The position numbers and the translations under genes were made by a program. The notes under the pieces are model-generated. The model ran no database searches and was not told the origin of the DNA. It was given only the letters and a program-made list of their open reading frames with translations. Below are positions 19,037 to 28,917 of a DNA stretch of 64,000 nucleotides, in pieces (the first letter of the stretch is position 1; every line of letters starts with the position of its first letter). Source of the stretch: JAOPZW01 sp963789015 (GTDB taxonomy: Bacteria > Actinomycetota > Thermoleophilia > Solirubrobacterales > Solirubrobacteraceae); contig CAWBIU010000004.1 in the NCBI GenBank assembly GCA_963789015.1, positions 868,001-932,000 of the forward strand, written 5' to 3'.

Positions 19037-22000
19037 CGCGCGGCCTCGGCCCGTGCCCGCCCGCCGTGCAGCTCCTGCAGCGAGAGCACGCCCGGCGAGG
19101 CCTGCCGCGCGGCGGCGATCGCGCGCGCCGCGGCCAGCCCGCCCGAGAGCGTGGTCAGGCACGGGATCCCGCGCGCCACCGCGGCGCCGCGGATCTCCCA
19201 GCCGTCGGTGCGCGCGCCCGAGCCGGTCGGCGTGTTGACCACGAGGTCGACGTCGCCGCGCTCGATCCAGTCGACCACGTGCGGCGAGCCCTCCCCCACC
19301 TTGTTCAGGCGCTCGGCGGGCACGCCCATGCGCTCGAGCGCCTCGGCCGTGCCCGGCGTGGCGAGGATCCGGAAGCCGAGGTCGTGCAGCGTCTGGGCGA
19401 TGCCCACGGCGCCGGGCTTGTCGCTGTCGGTGACGGTGATGAACGCGGTCCCGCTCGCCGGCAGCGGCGCGCCGGCCGCCGCCTGGGCCTTGGCGAACGC
19501 GGTCGGGAAGTCGAGCGCGACGCCCATGACCTCGCCGGTCGAGCGCATCTCCGGGCCGAGCACGGCGTCGGAGCCCTCGAAGCGGTCGAACGGCAGCACC
19601 GCCTCCTTGACCGCGACGTGGTCGGCGCGCATCGGCTCGGCGGGCAGGTCGAGGTCGCGCAGGCGCTCCCCGAGCATGACCCGGCAGGCGAGCTTGGCCA
19701 GCGGCAGGCCGATCGCCTTGGAGACGAACGGCACCGTCCGCGACGCCCGCGGGTTGGCCTCGATGACGTACAGCTCGCGCTCGTGGACGGCGTACTGGAC
19801 GTTGAGCAGCCCGACGACGCCGAGCCCGCGGGCGATCGCCGTCGTGTGCTCGCGGATGCGGTCGAGCATCGCGTGGCCGAGCGAGTGCGGCGGCAGCACG
19901 CAGGCCGAGTCGCCGGAGTGGATCCCGGCCTCCTCGACGTGCTGCATGATCCCCCCGACCCACACGTCCTCGCCGTCGCAGAGCGCGTCGACGTCGACCT
20001 CGATGGCGTTCTCCAGGAAGCGGTCGAGGTAGATCTCGTTGCCGTTGCCGTCGGCGGCGTGGCGGACCAGGTAGTCGCGCAGCCCGTCGGGCGAGTAGAC
20101 GATCTCCATCGCCCGGCCGCCGAGCACGTAGCTCGGGCGCACGAGCAGGGGGTAGCCGACGCCCTCGGCGCAGCGCAGCGCCTCGTCGACCGAGTGCGCG
20201 GTGGCGAACGGCGGCGCTTGCAGCCCGAGGCGGGCGAGCAGCGCGCCGAAGCGCCCGCGGTCCTCGGCCAGGTCGATCGCCTCGGGGCTCGTGCCCAGCA
20301 GCGGGACGCCCGCCGCCTGCAGCCCGGCGGCGAGCTTCAGCGGCGTCTGACCGCCGAACTGGACGATGACGCCCTCGGGCTTCTCGACCTCGACGACGGC
20401 GAGCACGTCCTCGAGCGTCAGCGGCTCGAAGTACAGGCGGTCGGAGGTGTCGTAGTCGGTGGAGACGGTCTCCGGGTTGCAGTTGATCATCACCGCGTCG
20501 CGGCCCGACTCGCGCACCGTCATCGCCGCGTGCACACAGCAGTAGTCGAACTCGATCCCCTGCCCGATGCGGTTCGGGCCCGAGCCGAGGATGATCACGC
20601 TCGGGCGCTCGCCGCGCTCGATCTCGTGGGCGGCGCGCCGCTCCCAGCCCGAGTAGAAGTAGGGCGTGCTGGCCTCGAACTCGGCCGCGCAGGTGTCGAC
20701 GGCCTTGTACGAGCGCTCGCCCGTGAACGGCCCCTCGGGGTCGAGCGCGAGCGCCCGCAGCTCGCGCAGGAACCACGGATCGACGCGCGTGCGCTCGTGC
20801 ACCTCGTCGAGCGTCGCCCCCTTGCGGAAGGCCTCGAGCATCACGTCATAGCGGTCGGACGCCGGCTGCTCGAGCGCGGCGAGCAGGGTCGGCGCGTCGA
20901 CCGTCTCGAAGCGCGCGGCGATGTCCAGCTCGCGGCTGCGCAGCGCCTTGCCGAACGCCTGGCCGAAGGTGCGCCCGATGGCCATCGCCTCGCCGACCGA
21001 CTTCATGTGCGTCGTCAGCTCGGCGGTCACGCCGGGGAACTTCTCGAAGGCGAAGCGCGGCCACTTGACGACGACGTAGTCGATCGTCGGCTCGAAGCTC
21101 GCCGGCGTGAGCTTGGTGATGTCGTTGGGGATCTCCTCGAGCGCGTAGCCGACGGCGAGCCGCGCGGCGATCTTGGCGATCGGGAAGCCGGTCGCCTTCG
21201 AGGCCAGCGCGCTCGAGCGCGAGACGCGCGGGTTCATCTCGATGACGAGGATCTGCTCGGTCGCCGGGTCGACGGCGAACTGCACGTTCGAGCCGCCGGT
21301 CTCGACGCCGACCGCGCGGATGACGGCGATCGCCTGGTCGCGCAGCTGCTGGTAGAGGCGGTCGGTGAGCGTCTGCTGGGGCGCCACGGTGACCGAGTCG
21401 CCGGTGTGCACGCCCATCGGGTCGACGTTCTCGATCGAGCAGACGATGACCACGTTGTCGTTGTGATCGCGCATGACCTCGAGCTCGAACTCGCCCCAGC
21501 CGAGCACGGACTGGTCGAGCAGCACCTGGCCGATCGGCGATGCGGCCAGCCCGCGCGCGACGACGCGTGCGGTACTCCGCCTCGGTGCGGGCCACCCCGC
21601 CGCCGCGCCCGCCGAGCGTGAACGCCGGGCGCACGATGCACGGCAGGCCGACCTCGGGAAGCGCGCCGAGCGCCTCGTCGACCGTGGTGGCGATCGCGCT
21701 GCGCGGCATCTTCAGGCCCGCCGCGTCCATCGTCTTGCGGAACAGGTCGCGGTCCTCGGCGCGCGCGATCGCGTCGTAGTCGGCGCCGATCAGCTCGACC
21801 CCGAAGCGCTCGAGCGTGCCGTCCTCGTGCAGCGCCTTGGCCAGGTTGAGCGCAGTCTGGCCGCCGAGCGTGGGCAGCAGCGCGTCGGGGCGCTCGCGCT
21901 CGATGACCTGCGCCACCGGGCCGGGGAGCAGCGGCTCCACGTACGTCGCGTCGGCGAACTCCGGGTCGGTCATGATCGTCGCCGGGTTCGAGTTGACCAG

Positions 22001-22135
22001 GACGATCTCGTAGCCCTCCTCCTTGAGGACCTTGCACGCCTGCGCGCCGGAGTAGTCGAACTCGGCGGCCTGGCCGATGACGATCGGCCCCGAGCCGAGG
22101 ATCATGATCCGCTGCAGGTCGTCGCGCCTAGGCAT
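19033..22135 (-). pseudogene. carB: carbamoyl-phosphate synthase large subunit, split by a one-base frameshift
   Basis: The N-terminal part (from ATG 22135) reads through IMILGSGPIVIGQAAEFDYSG and the first ATP-grasp domain up to GGVARTEAEYR. The rest of the protein, from VVARGLAASPIGQVLL to the C-terminal MGS-like regulatory domain, is in the neighbouring frame down to 19033. Removing one base at about 21562-21570 restores a continuous CarB of about 1033 residues. All other regions look intact. Because CarB is needed for both pyrimidine and arginine synthesis, a sequence error or a very recent mutation is more likely than an old pseudogene. The start overlaps the carA stop by eight bases. 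Confidence 0.9.
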
Positions 22136-23252
22136 GCGCGCGGATCTGGTCGAGGAAGCGGTCGAACAGGTACAGCGAGTCGTGCGGCCCCGGCCCCGCC
22201 TCGGGGTGGTACTGGACCGTCCCGCCCGGCACGTCGAGCAGCGTCAGCCCCTCGACCGTGCGGTCGTAGAGGTTGACGTGGCTGAGCACGGCGTCGCCGA
22301 AGTCGGTCGACCAGCGCACGGGGCGGTCCGTGGCGACGTGGCGCCCGCCGTCGGGGGCGAGCACCGCGAAGCCGTGGTTCTGCGAGGTGATCTCGATGCG
22401 CCCCGTCTCGAGGTCCTTGACCGGGTGGTTGGCGCCGCGGTGGCCGAAGGGCAGCTTGAAGGTCTCCAGCCCGACGGCGCGCGAAAGCAGTTGGTGGCCG
22501 AGGCAGATCCCGAACACGGGCCGCGGGCCGACGAGCGCGCGCAGGGTGTCGACGATGTACTCGAGCGCCGCGGGGTCGCCGGGGCCGTTGGCCAGGAACA
22601 CGGCGTCGGGCTCGCCCGCGGCGATCTCCTCGGCGGTGACCGTGCACGGGTGCAGCTCGACCCGCGCCCCGCGGTCGACGAGGTTGCGGACGATCGAGCC
22701 CTTGATCCCGGTGTCGATCGCCGCGATGCGGATGTCGCCGTCGCCGTGCACGGTGAGCTCGGACGGGGTGACCTCGCGCGCGAGGTCCAGGCCGGCCATC
22801 GACGGCTCGGCGTCGATCAGGGCGCGCGCCTCGTCCTCGGCGATCCGCGCCGGGAACAGGCCGCCGCGCATCGCGCCGGCGCTGCGGATGTGGCGCACGA
22901 GCGCGCGCGTGTCGACGCCGGTGATCGCCGGGACGCCCTCGCTCGCCAGCCAGGTCAGCCAGCCCTGCTCGGCACCGGGGGCGTCGGCGCGGTCGACGGC
23001 CTCGCGCATGATCGCCGCGCGCGCCCACGCGCGCCCGGACTCCATCGCCGCCACGCCGGCGCCGTAGTTGCCGATGTGCGGATAGGTGTAGGTGATGAGC
23101 TGGCGCGCGAACGACGGGTCGGTCATCGACTCCTGGTAGCCGCTCATGCCCGTCGTGAACACGACCTCGCCGGTCGCGTGCGCATCGGCGCCGCACGCGT
23201 CGCCGTCGAAACGCGTGCCGTCCTCGAGCAGGACGTAGGCGCTCGCGCTCAT
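22128..23252 (-). CDS. carA: carbamoyl-phosphate synthase small (glutaminase) subunit
   Basis: A 374-residue class I glutamine amidotransferase that supplies ammonia to CarB. The nucleophile cysteine is in FGICLGHQLL, with the His/Glu partners in QYHPEAGPGP. The N-terminal CPSase small-subunit domain begins AYVLLEDGTRFDG. The ATG overlaps the pyrC stop as ATGA. Confidence 0.96.
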   Translation of the reverse strand: MSASAYVLLEDGTRFDGDACGADAHATGEVVFTTGMSGYQESMTDPSFARQLITYTYPHIGNYGAGVAAMESGRAWARAAIMREAVDRADAPGAEQGWLTWLASEGVPAITGVDTRALVRHIRSAGAMRGGLFPARIAEDEARALIDAEPSMAGLDLAREVTPSELTVHGDGDIRIAAIDTGIKGSIVRNLVDRGARVELHPCTVTAEEIAAGEPDAVFLANGPGDPAALEYIVDTLRALVGPRPVFGICLGHQLLSRAVGLETFKLPFGHRGANHPVKDLETGRIEITSQNHGFAVLAPDGGRHVATDRPVRWSTDFGDAVLSHVNLYDRTVEGLTLLDVPGGTVQYHPEAGPGPHDSLYLFDRFLDQIRAHA

Positions 23253-24601
23253 GCCCCCACCGCGACGAGCGCGCGCTCGCGATAGGCGACCGAGCCGGCG
23301 GCGAGCGTCATGAGCACGCGCCCGCGCAGCCGGCGCCCGGCGAAGCAGCAGTTCTGCGAGCGGCTCTCGTAGCCGTTCTCGCCGACGTCCCACTCGGCCT
23401 CGAGGTCGAGCAGGACGAGGTTCGCGTCCTCGCCCGTGGCGATCCGCGGGACGGGCAGGTCGAGCAGCGCGGCGCCCGCGCTCATCCGCTCGGCGACGAG
23501 CGCGAGCGGCAGCACGCCGGGCAGCACGAGGTCGGTGAACAGCGCGGCGAACGCCGTCTCCAACCCCGTCGTGCCCATCGGCGCCTGCTCGAACGGGACC
23601 TCCTTCTCGTCACGCGCGTGCGGGGCGTGGTCGGTGGCCACGCAGTCGACGATCCCGCTGCGCAGCCCCTCGATCAGCGCCTGGCGGTCGTCCTCCGTGC
23701 GCAGCGGCGGGTTCATCTTCATGCTGGTGTCGAGCCCGCGCAGCGCCTCGTCGGTCAGGCACAGGTGGTGCGGGCTGGCCTCGGCCGTGACCCGCACGCC
23801 GAGCTCCTTGGCCTGGGCGATCGCGCGCACCGACTCGATGCAGCTCAGATGCTGAATGTGGACGCGCGCGTCCTCGTAGCCGGCGATCGCCGCGTCGCGG
23901 GCGATCATCGTCGACTCGCTCACGCTCGGGATCCCGGCGATGCCGAGCATCGCGCTGACCGCGCCCTCGTGCATCGCGCCACGCCCGCTCAGCGACGGGT
24001 CCTCCTCGTGCAGGGCGAGCACGCCGCCGGCCAGGCGCTGGTACTGCATCGCCTTGCGCAGGACGCCCGCGCCGACCACGGGCTTGCCGTCGTCGGTGAA
24101 GCCGAGCGCGCCGAGCGAGCGCAGCTCGGCCATCTCGGTGAGCTCGCGCCCGGCCAGGCCGCGCGTGATCGCGGGCATGAAGCCGACGGGCACGCGGGCG
24201 TCGCGCGCGGCGGCGTCGCGCAGCGCGCGCAGCACCGGCGCGGAGTCGACGACCGGGTCGGTGTTCGGCATCGCCACGACGGCGCAGAAGCCGCCCGCGG
24301 CGGCGGCGCGGGTGCCGGTCTCGATGTCCTCCTTGTGCTCCTGGCCGGGCACGCGCAGGTGCACGTGCGGGTCGACGAAGGCGGGCAGCAGGTGGCGCCC
24401 GGCGGCCTTGACGACCTCGGTGCCGCGCGGCGCCTCGAGCGTCCCGGGGGCGCCGATCTCCGCGATCTCGCCCGCGCGCACGAGGACGTCGTGCGGGGCG
24501 TCGAGGTCGCCGCGCGGGTCGAGCACGTGGGCGCCGGTGATGAGCACGTCGGCGGCCGGGGCGGGCGCGCGGACGAGCGCGTGGTCGCGGTCGTACCTCA
24601 T
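23249..24601 (-). CDS. pyrC: dihydroorotase (class I, PyrC)
   Basis: A 450-residue metal-dependent amidohydrolase that cyclises carbamoyl aspartate. Metal ligands are visible in PAFVDPHVHLRVPGQE, IQHLSCIESV and CVATDHAPHARDEK, where the Asp is the catalytic base. The length and DHAPH pattern fit an active dihydroorotase rather than an inactive PyrC homologue. The ATG overlaps the pyrB stop as ATGA. Confidence 0.95.
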   Translation of the reverse strand: MRYDRDHALVRAPAPAADVLITGAHVLDPRGDLDAPHDVLVRAGEIAEIGAPGTLEAPRGTEVVKAAGRHLLPAFVDPHVHLRVPGQEHKEDIETGTRAAAAGGFCAVVAMPNTDPVVDSAPVLRALRDAAARDARVPVGFMPAITRGLAGRELTEMAELRSLGALGFTDDGKPVVGAGVLRKAMQYQRLAGGVLALHEEDPSLSGRGAMHEGAVSAMLGIAGIPSVSESTMIARDAAIAGYEDARVHIQHLSCIESVRAIAQAKELGVRVTAEASPHHLCLTDEALRGLDTSMKMNPPLRTEDDRQALIEGLRSGIVDCVATDHAPHARDEKEVPFEQAPMGTTGLETAFAALFTDLVLPGVLPLALVAERMSAGAALLDLPVPRIATGEDANLVLLDLEAEWDVGENGYESRSQNCCFAGRRLRGRVLMTLAAGSVAYRERALVAVGA

Positions 24602-25530
24602 GCCAGCTGGGGCTCCGGCGCGCGCTCGGGGGCCGTGCGCCCGGCCAGCACCTCGTACAGGACGGCCATCCGCACGACGATCCCGGACTCGACCTGCATC
24701 GTGATGACCGCCTGCGGCGAGTCGACGACCTCGCCGCTGAGCTCGACGCCACGGTTCACCGGGCCGGGGTGCATGAGGATCTGGCGCGGGTGCAGGCGGC
24801 GCCCGTTGATCTGGTACTCGGCCGCGTACTCCCGGATCGTGGGCACGAAGGCCTCGTCCATGCGCTCGCTCTGCATCCGCAGGGCGTAGACGACGTCGGC
24901 GGTGCGCAACTCGTCGAGCGTGTAGCGGACCTCGCAGCCGAGCGCCTCGACGTGACGCGGGATCAGCGTCGGCGGGCCGCAGACCGTGACCTTCGCCCCC
25001 ATCCGCTGGAAGGCGAGGATGTTCGAGCGCGCCACGCGCGAGTGCAGGACGTCGCCGACGATCCAGATCGATGCGCCGTCCAGGTCGCCCACGCGCTGGC
25101 GCAGCGTGTAGACGTCGAGCAGCGCCTGGGTCGGGTGCTCGTGCTTGCCGTCGCCGGCGTTGACGACGGCGGCCGGCGTCCACTGCGAGACGAGCGCGGC
25201 CGCCCCGGCCCACGGCGTGCGGATGACGATCGCGTCGGGCTTGTGGGCGTTGAGCGTGAGGACGGTGTCCTTGAGCGACTCGCCCTTCTCGACGCTCGAG
25301 CCGCTGGCCGCGAAGTTGACGACGTCGGCGCTCAGCCGCTTGGCCGCCAGCTCGAACGACGAGCGCGTGCGCGTGCTCGCCTCGTAGAAGAGGTTGAGCA
25401 CGGTGCGCCCGCGCAGCGCGGGGACCTTCTTGATCTCGCGATGGGCGACCTCGGCGAACGAGGCGGCGCGGTCGCAGATGTGCTCGATGGCGGGCCGGTC
25501 GAGGTCCTCGATCGACAGCAGGTGCCTCAT
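24598..25530 (-). CDS. pyrB: aspartate carbamoyltransferase catalytic subunit
   Basis: A 310-residue ATCase catalytic chain. The carbamoyl-phosphate-binding STRTRSSFE motif is at about 52-60. HPTQALLDVYTL and LMHPGPVNRGVE are the other family blocks. No regulatory PyrI is present, as usual for actinobacteria. Its ATG overlaps the pyrR stop. Confidence 0.96.
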   Translation of the reverse strand: MRHLLSIEDLDRPAIEHICDRAASFAEVAHREIKKVPALRGRTVLNLFYEASTRTRSSFELAAKRLSADVVNFAASGSSVEKGESLKDTVLTLNAHKPDAIVIRTPWAGAAALVSQWTPAAVVNAGDGKHEHPTQALLDVYTLRQRVGDLDGASIWIVGDVLHSRVARSNILAFQRMGAKVTVCGPPTLIPRHVEALGCEVRYTLDELRTADVVYALRMQSERMDEAFVPTIREYAAEYQINGRRLHPRQILMHPGPVNRGVELSGEVVDSPQAVITMQVESGIVVRMAVLYEVLAGRTAPERAPEPQLA

Positions 25531-26078
25531 ACCCGGGCCTCCTGGGGCAGCGAGATGGTCACGGCGTCCTCGCCGTCGAGCTCGGCGACGTGGACGTTGA
25601 CGCGCTCCTCGACCGACGTCGGCAGGTTCTTGCCGACGTAGTCGGGGCGGATCGGCAGCTCGCGGTGGCCGCGGTCGGCGAGCACGGCGAGCTGGACGCG
25701 CGCCGGGCGCCCGTAGTCGAACAGCGCCTCGATCGCCGCGCGCACCGTGCGCCCCGTGAACAGGACGTCGTCGACGATGACGATCGTCATGCCGTCGACC
25801 GGGAACTCGATGTGGCTGGCGTGGACGACCGGCGACTCGGCGCGGCGGCCGAGGTCGTCGCGGTAGAAGGAGATGTCGAGGTCGCCGAGCGGGACCTGGC
25901 GCTCGAGCAGATCGGCGAGCAGGAGATGGAGCCGACGGGCGAGGATCGCGCCGCGGCGGTGGATGCCCAGAAGCCCGAGCCGCTCGCCGGCGCCGTTCTT
26001 CTCGACGATCTCGTGGGCGATGCGCACGAGCGTGCGCCGCATGTCGTCGCCGTCGAGGACGACCTTCTCGTGACTCAA
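25527..26078 (-). CDS. pyrR: bifunctional pyr operon regulator / uracil phosphoribosyltransferase
   Basis: A 183-residue PyrR with the PRPP-binding loop VIVDDVLFTGRTVRAA and the RNA-binding arginines expected in HRRGAILARRL. PyrR binds a hairpin in pyr mRNA when UMP is high and represses the operon. The inferred start is a TTG preceded by AGGAAGG. The gene heads the operon, and a matching RNA site lies just upstream. Confidence 0.94.
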   Translation of the reverse strand: MSHEKVVLDGDDMRRTLVRIAHEIVEKNGAGERLGLLGIHRRGAILARRLHLLLADLLERQVPLGDLDISFYRDDLGRRAESPVVHASHIEFPVDGMTIVIVDDVLFTGRTVRAAIEALFDYGRPARVQLAVLADRGHRELPIRPDYVGKNLPTSVEERVNVHVAELDGEDAVTISLPQEARV

Positions 26079-26115
26079 GCCTTCCTGCCCTTCTCGGCCT
26101 CTCGGGACCGGGTTA
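26079..26115 (-). promoter_or_regulatory. PyrR-type RNA binding site overlapping the pyrR ribosome binding region
   Basis: On the minus strand the leader contains GGTCCCGAGAGGCC (26109-26096), close to the known PyrR binding-loop consensus (RUCC-N-GAGAGG-Y). It ends about 17 bases before the TTG and directly precedes the AGGAAGG site. No intrinsic terminator follows. This fits translational repression, as reported for mycobacterial pyr operons, rather than the Bacillus attenuation mechanism. Confidence 0.65.
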
Positions 26116-26165
26116 AAGGAACGCGGCGAGCGTAGCAGCGGGGACGGCGGAGGCCGGGGGCGCGC

Positions 26166-27113
26166 TCAGGCCTGGGCCCGCGTCCGCTCGCGGTCCTCGC
26201 GCGTGAGCTCCGGCTCGCCCTTCTCGGGCAGCGGGACCTCGATCGCGTCGAAGTCGCGCGGGACGACGGTGCGCGGGAAGACCGCCCGCGCCTCGTCGCG
26301 GATCTCGGCGCCGCCGTAGCGCGTCGACAGGTGGGTGAGGGCGAGCAGGCGCACGTCCGCCTCGGCGGCCAGCTCGGCGGCCTGGCGGGCGGTGCTGTGG
26401 CCGGTCTCCATCGCGCGCGCGCGATCCTCGTCGGTGAACGTCGCCTCGTGGACGAGGACGTCGGCCTCGTGGGCGGTCTCGCGGACCATGTCGCACGGCG
26501 CCGTGTCGCCCGAGATGACGACCCTGCGTCCCGCGCGCTCGGGCCCGATGACCTGCTCGGGGCGCACGCCGTTGACCGTCTCGCCGCGCATCAGGCGCCC
26601 GAGGTCGGGACCGAAGGGCACGCCGAGCTCGACGGCGAGCTTGTCGTCGAGGCGGCCGGGACGCGGGTCCTCGACGATCGCGTAGCCGAACGCGCGCCCG
26701 CGGTGGCGGACGTTGAACGCGTTGACCTCGAAGCCGTCGAACTCGACGCCGTCGCCCGCCTCGAGCTCGACGACGTCGAACGGGTAGCGCAGGCGCCCGG
26801 TGATGACCCGCTGCAGGCGCATGAGCTCGGCGGTGCCCGGCGGCCCGTAGACGGCCAGCGGCGCGTCGCGGTCGCGCAGGTCGAAGGACTTGAGCATCCC
26901 GGGCAGGCCGAGCCAGTGGTCCGTGTGCAGGTGGGTGAGGAAGACGGCGCCGACGTCGGGCAGCCCGACGCTGCGCAGCAGCTGGCGCTGGGTGCCCTCG
27001 CCGCAGTCGAACAGCAGCCGGTGGCCGCCGCGGCGCAGCAGGATGGCCGGCAGCCCCCGCCGGGCGGTGGGCACCGACCCCGCGGTGCCGGCGAAGAACA
27101 GCGACAGGTCCAT
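26166..27113 (-). CDS. rnz: ribonuclease Z
   Basis: A 315-residue metallo-beta-lactamase-fold nuclease that trims tRNA 3' ends. The zinc motif is THLHTDHWLGLPG, with further ligands in VISGDTAPC and ALTHLSTRYGG. The family segment LLFDCGEGTQRQL is intact. The start ATG is 26 bases from the divergent mscL start, so the two promoters must overlap or lie in coding sequence. Confidence 0.93.
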   Translation of the reverse strand: MDLSLFFAGTAGSVPTARRGLPAILLRRGGHRLLFDCGEGTQRQLLRSVGLPDVGAVFLTHLHTDHWLGLPGMLKSFDLRDRDAPLAVYGPPGTAELMRLQRVITGRLRYPFDVVELEAGDGVEFDGFEVNAFNVRHRGRAFGYAIVEDPRPGRLDDKLAVELGVPFGPDLGRLMRGETVNGVRPEQVIGPERAGRRVVISGDTAPCDMVRETAHEADVLVHEATFTDEDRARAMETGHSTARQAAELAAEADVRLLALTHLSTRYGGAEIRDEARAVFPRTVVPRDFDAIEVPLPEKGEPELTREDRERTRAQA

Positions 27114-27139
27114 CCGGGTTCGAGCGTAGCGTCGCGCCG

Positions 27140-27553
27140 ATGCTCCGAGAGTTCCGGGCTTTCGTGCTGCGCGGCAACCTCATCGACCTCGCCGTCGCGG
27201 TCGTCGTCGGCACCGCGTTCACCGCGGTCGTCAACGCGCTCGTCGCGGACCTCATCACGCCGCTCATCGCCGCCGTCGGCGGCGAGACCGACTTCAGCGA
27301 CCTCGCCTTCACGATCAACGGCAGCCGCTTCGCCTATGGCGACTTCATCAACGCCCTGCTGACGTTCCTGATCATCGCCGCGGTCGTCTTCTTCCTCGTC
27401 GTCAAGCCCTTCAACGCGCTCATGGACCGGGTGCGCCCGGAGCCCGAGGTCGAGGCGCCCACGCGCCCGTGCCCGGAGTGCCTGAGCCCGATCCCACACG
27501 AGGCGCACCGCTGCGCGTTCTGCACCTCCGAGGTCGGCGCCGCCCCGGCCTGA
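27140..27553 (+). CDS. mscL: large-conductance mechanosensitive channel with zinc-ribbon tail
   Basis: A 137-residue MscL that opens under membrane tension. TM1 (about 14-44) and TM2 (about 72-95) and the N-terminal FRAFVLRGNLIDLAVAVVVG signature are clear. After the usual C-terminal helix is an added CPEC-x9-CAFC motif (residues about 115-130), resembling a small zinc ribbon. Its stop is three bases from the convergent secreted-protein gene. Confidence 0.93.
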   Translation: MLREFRAFVLRGNLIDLAVAVVVGTAFTAVVNALVADLITPLIAAVGGETDFSDLAFTINGSRFAYGDFINALLTFLIIAAVVFFLVVKPFNALMDRVRPEPEVEAPTRPCPECLSPIPHEAHRCAFCTSEVGAAPA

Positions 27554-27556
27554 GCG

Positions 27557-28393
27557 TCAGGCGGCGTCGGCCCCGCGGGAGGCCTCGGCCTCCTCGGGCG
27601 GATCGAGCTTGAAGCGCCGCGTGTACCACCGGACCTCGCCGAAGTCCCGGCCCTTGGCGCGCAGCGGCCGCCAGCCGTCGGCGCGCAGGTCCTTGGCCAG
27701 CGCGCGCAGGGCGCGCTGCGCCTCGGGGCTCTGCTCGGGCAGCGCGCCGTCCGGCGCCTCGATCCGCGGCGAGACGCCGATGCGGTGCTCGACGCCGTCG
27801 GCGTCGACGCGGACCGCCGAGAAGCGAGACCCGCGGCGGTTCCAGCGCACCTGGCACGTCGGCCCGCTGCTCGGGCGCCGTCGCGGCGCGGCGGCCGCGG
27901 GGGCCGGTGTGGCCTGAGGCTCTCGCGCGCGCAGCGGCGCGGCCGGCGCGGGGCGGCGCCGCGGCTCGGCGACGAAGAAGCGCTCGGGCTCGACCGGGGC
28001 GTGGCGCTGCGGGCGCGCCGCGATCGCGAGCACGCGACGGCGCGCGACGCTGCCCAGGCCGACGAGCAGGGCGAGCCCGCCGGCGGCCAGCGCGATGAGC
28101 ATGAGCCACGGCCCGCCGGCATCGGCCTCGGGCACGGCCGCGCGGGGCGCCGGGCGGCTCGTGTCGGCGCGTGCCGGTGCCAGCGGCTCGGCGGGCTTGG
28201 GCTGCGGCTTGGGCGTCGTGGGCTGCGGGCGCTGCTCGAGCGGGAACTCGTTCCACAGCGGCTGGGGCGTCGACTGCGCCGCCGCCGCCGCGGGCAGCCC
28301 GAGCACGGCGACGCACGCCGCGAGCGCGGCGAGGCTCACGCCCCGCGGGCGACCGGTGCGACCTACCGTCTCTTGGCGACGCGCACGATTCAC
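27557..28393 (-). CDS. membrane-anchored proline-rich protein of unknown function
   Basis: A 278-residue protein. It has an N-terminal signal-like hydrophobic segment (about 20-39, ending AAAAAQ), a Pro-rich extracellular stretch, one membrane helix (about 94-112), a second Pro/Ala linker and a C-terminal basic domain of about 100 residues beginning CQVRWNRRGSRFSAVRVD. No family was recognised. The GTG start at 28393 is the best available. It converges with mscL. Confidence 0.65.
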   Translation of the reverse strand: MNRARRQETVGRTGRPRGVSLAALAACVAVLGLPAAAAAQSTPQPLWNEFPLEQRPQPTTPKPQPKPAEPLAPARADTSRPAPRAAVPEADAGGPWLMLIALAAGGLALLVGLGSVARRRVLAIAARPQRHAPVEPERFFVAEPRRRPAPAAPLRAREPQATPAPAAAAPRRRPSSGPTCQVRWNRRGSRFSAVRVDADGVEHRIGVSPRIEAPDGALPEQSPEAQRALRALAKDLRADGWRPLRAKGRDFGEVRWYTRRFKLDPPEEAEASRGADAA

Positions 28394-28485
28394 CGCTGAG
28401 ATGACCGTACCGCGCCATGAACGGCATCAGCCGCGCGCTGAACGGTCGTGCAGGACCGGTGTTCGGATCCGGACAGGCCGCCGGA

Positions 28486-28917
28486 TCACCGGCCCGAGGC
28501 GGTCCACCCCGACCAGCGCGCGACGTCGACGGCGATCACCGGGCCGCCGGGCGGGGTCTCGCGGTACTGCGGGTAGCGCGCCGCGAGCAACTCGCGGCCG
28601 AGCGCGGCGCGGCCGTCGTCGTCGCCGAGCACCCGCGCGTCGCCGTCGGCGCGCGCCCACCACAGCCGCGCCCAGTCGGCGTCGTCGTAGTGGTCGACGA
28701 GCAGCGCCACCGCCGGGTTGGCCGCGATGTTGGCCAGGCGGCGCAGCCGCGTCGTCCGCTTGGGCTTGGCGTCGACGGCCGTGAACACGGTGTCGTGCTC
28801 GACGGCGAAGCAGAGCACGACGAGATGGGGCCGCCCGTCCTCGCCGACGGTGGCCAGGCGGGCGATGCGCGCGGTGGCGAAGCGGGCACGGGCCTCGGCG
28901 GCGTCCACGGCCGCCAC
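28486..28917 (-). CDS. PPOX-class F420-dependent oxidoreductase-like protein
   Basis: About 143 residues with the split-barrel flavin fold pattern ARFATARIARLATVGEDGRPHLV, typical of actinobacterial PPOX-class (Rv0121-like) proteins. TRLRRLANIAANPAVALLVDHY is also typical. It is predicted to bind F420 or FMN; the substrate is unknown. GTG codons at 28917 and 28908 are both possible starts, and the second fits the family N-terminus slightly better. Confidence 0.75.
   Translation of the reverse strand: MAAVDAAEARARFATARIARLATVGEDGRPHLVVLCFAVEHDTVFTAVDAKPKRTTRLRRLANIAANPAVALLVDHYDDADWARLWWARADGDARVLGDDDGRAALGRELLAARYPQYRETPPGGPVIAVDVARWSGWTASGR

Noticed and set aside
21540..21600. Programmed frameshifting in carB
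   Set aside because: No heptameric slippery site or clear stimulatory structure was seen, and CarB is not known to use frameshifting; error or mutation is simpler.
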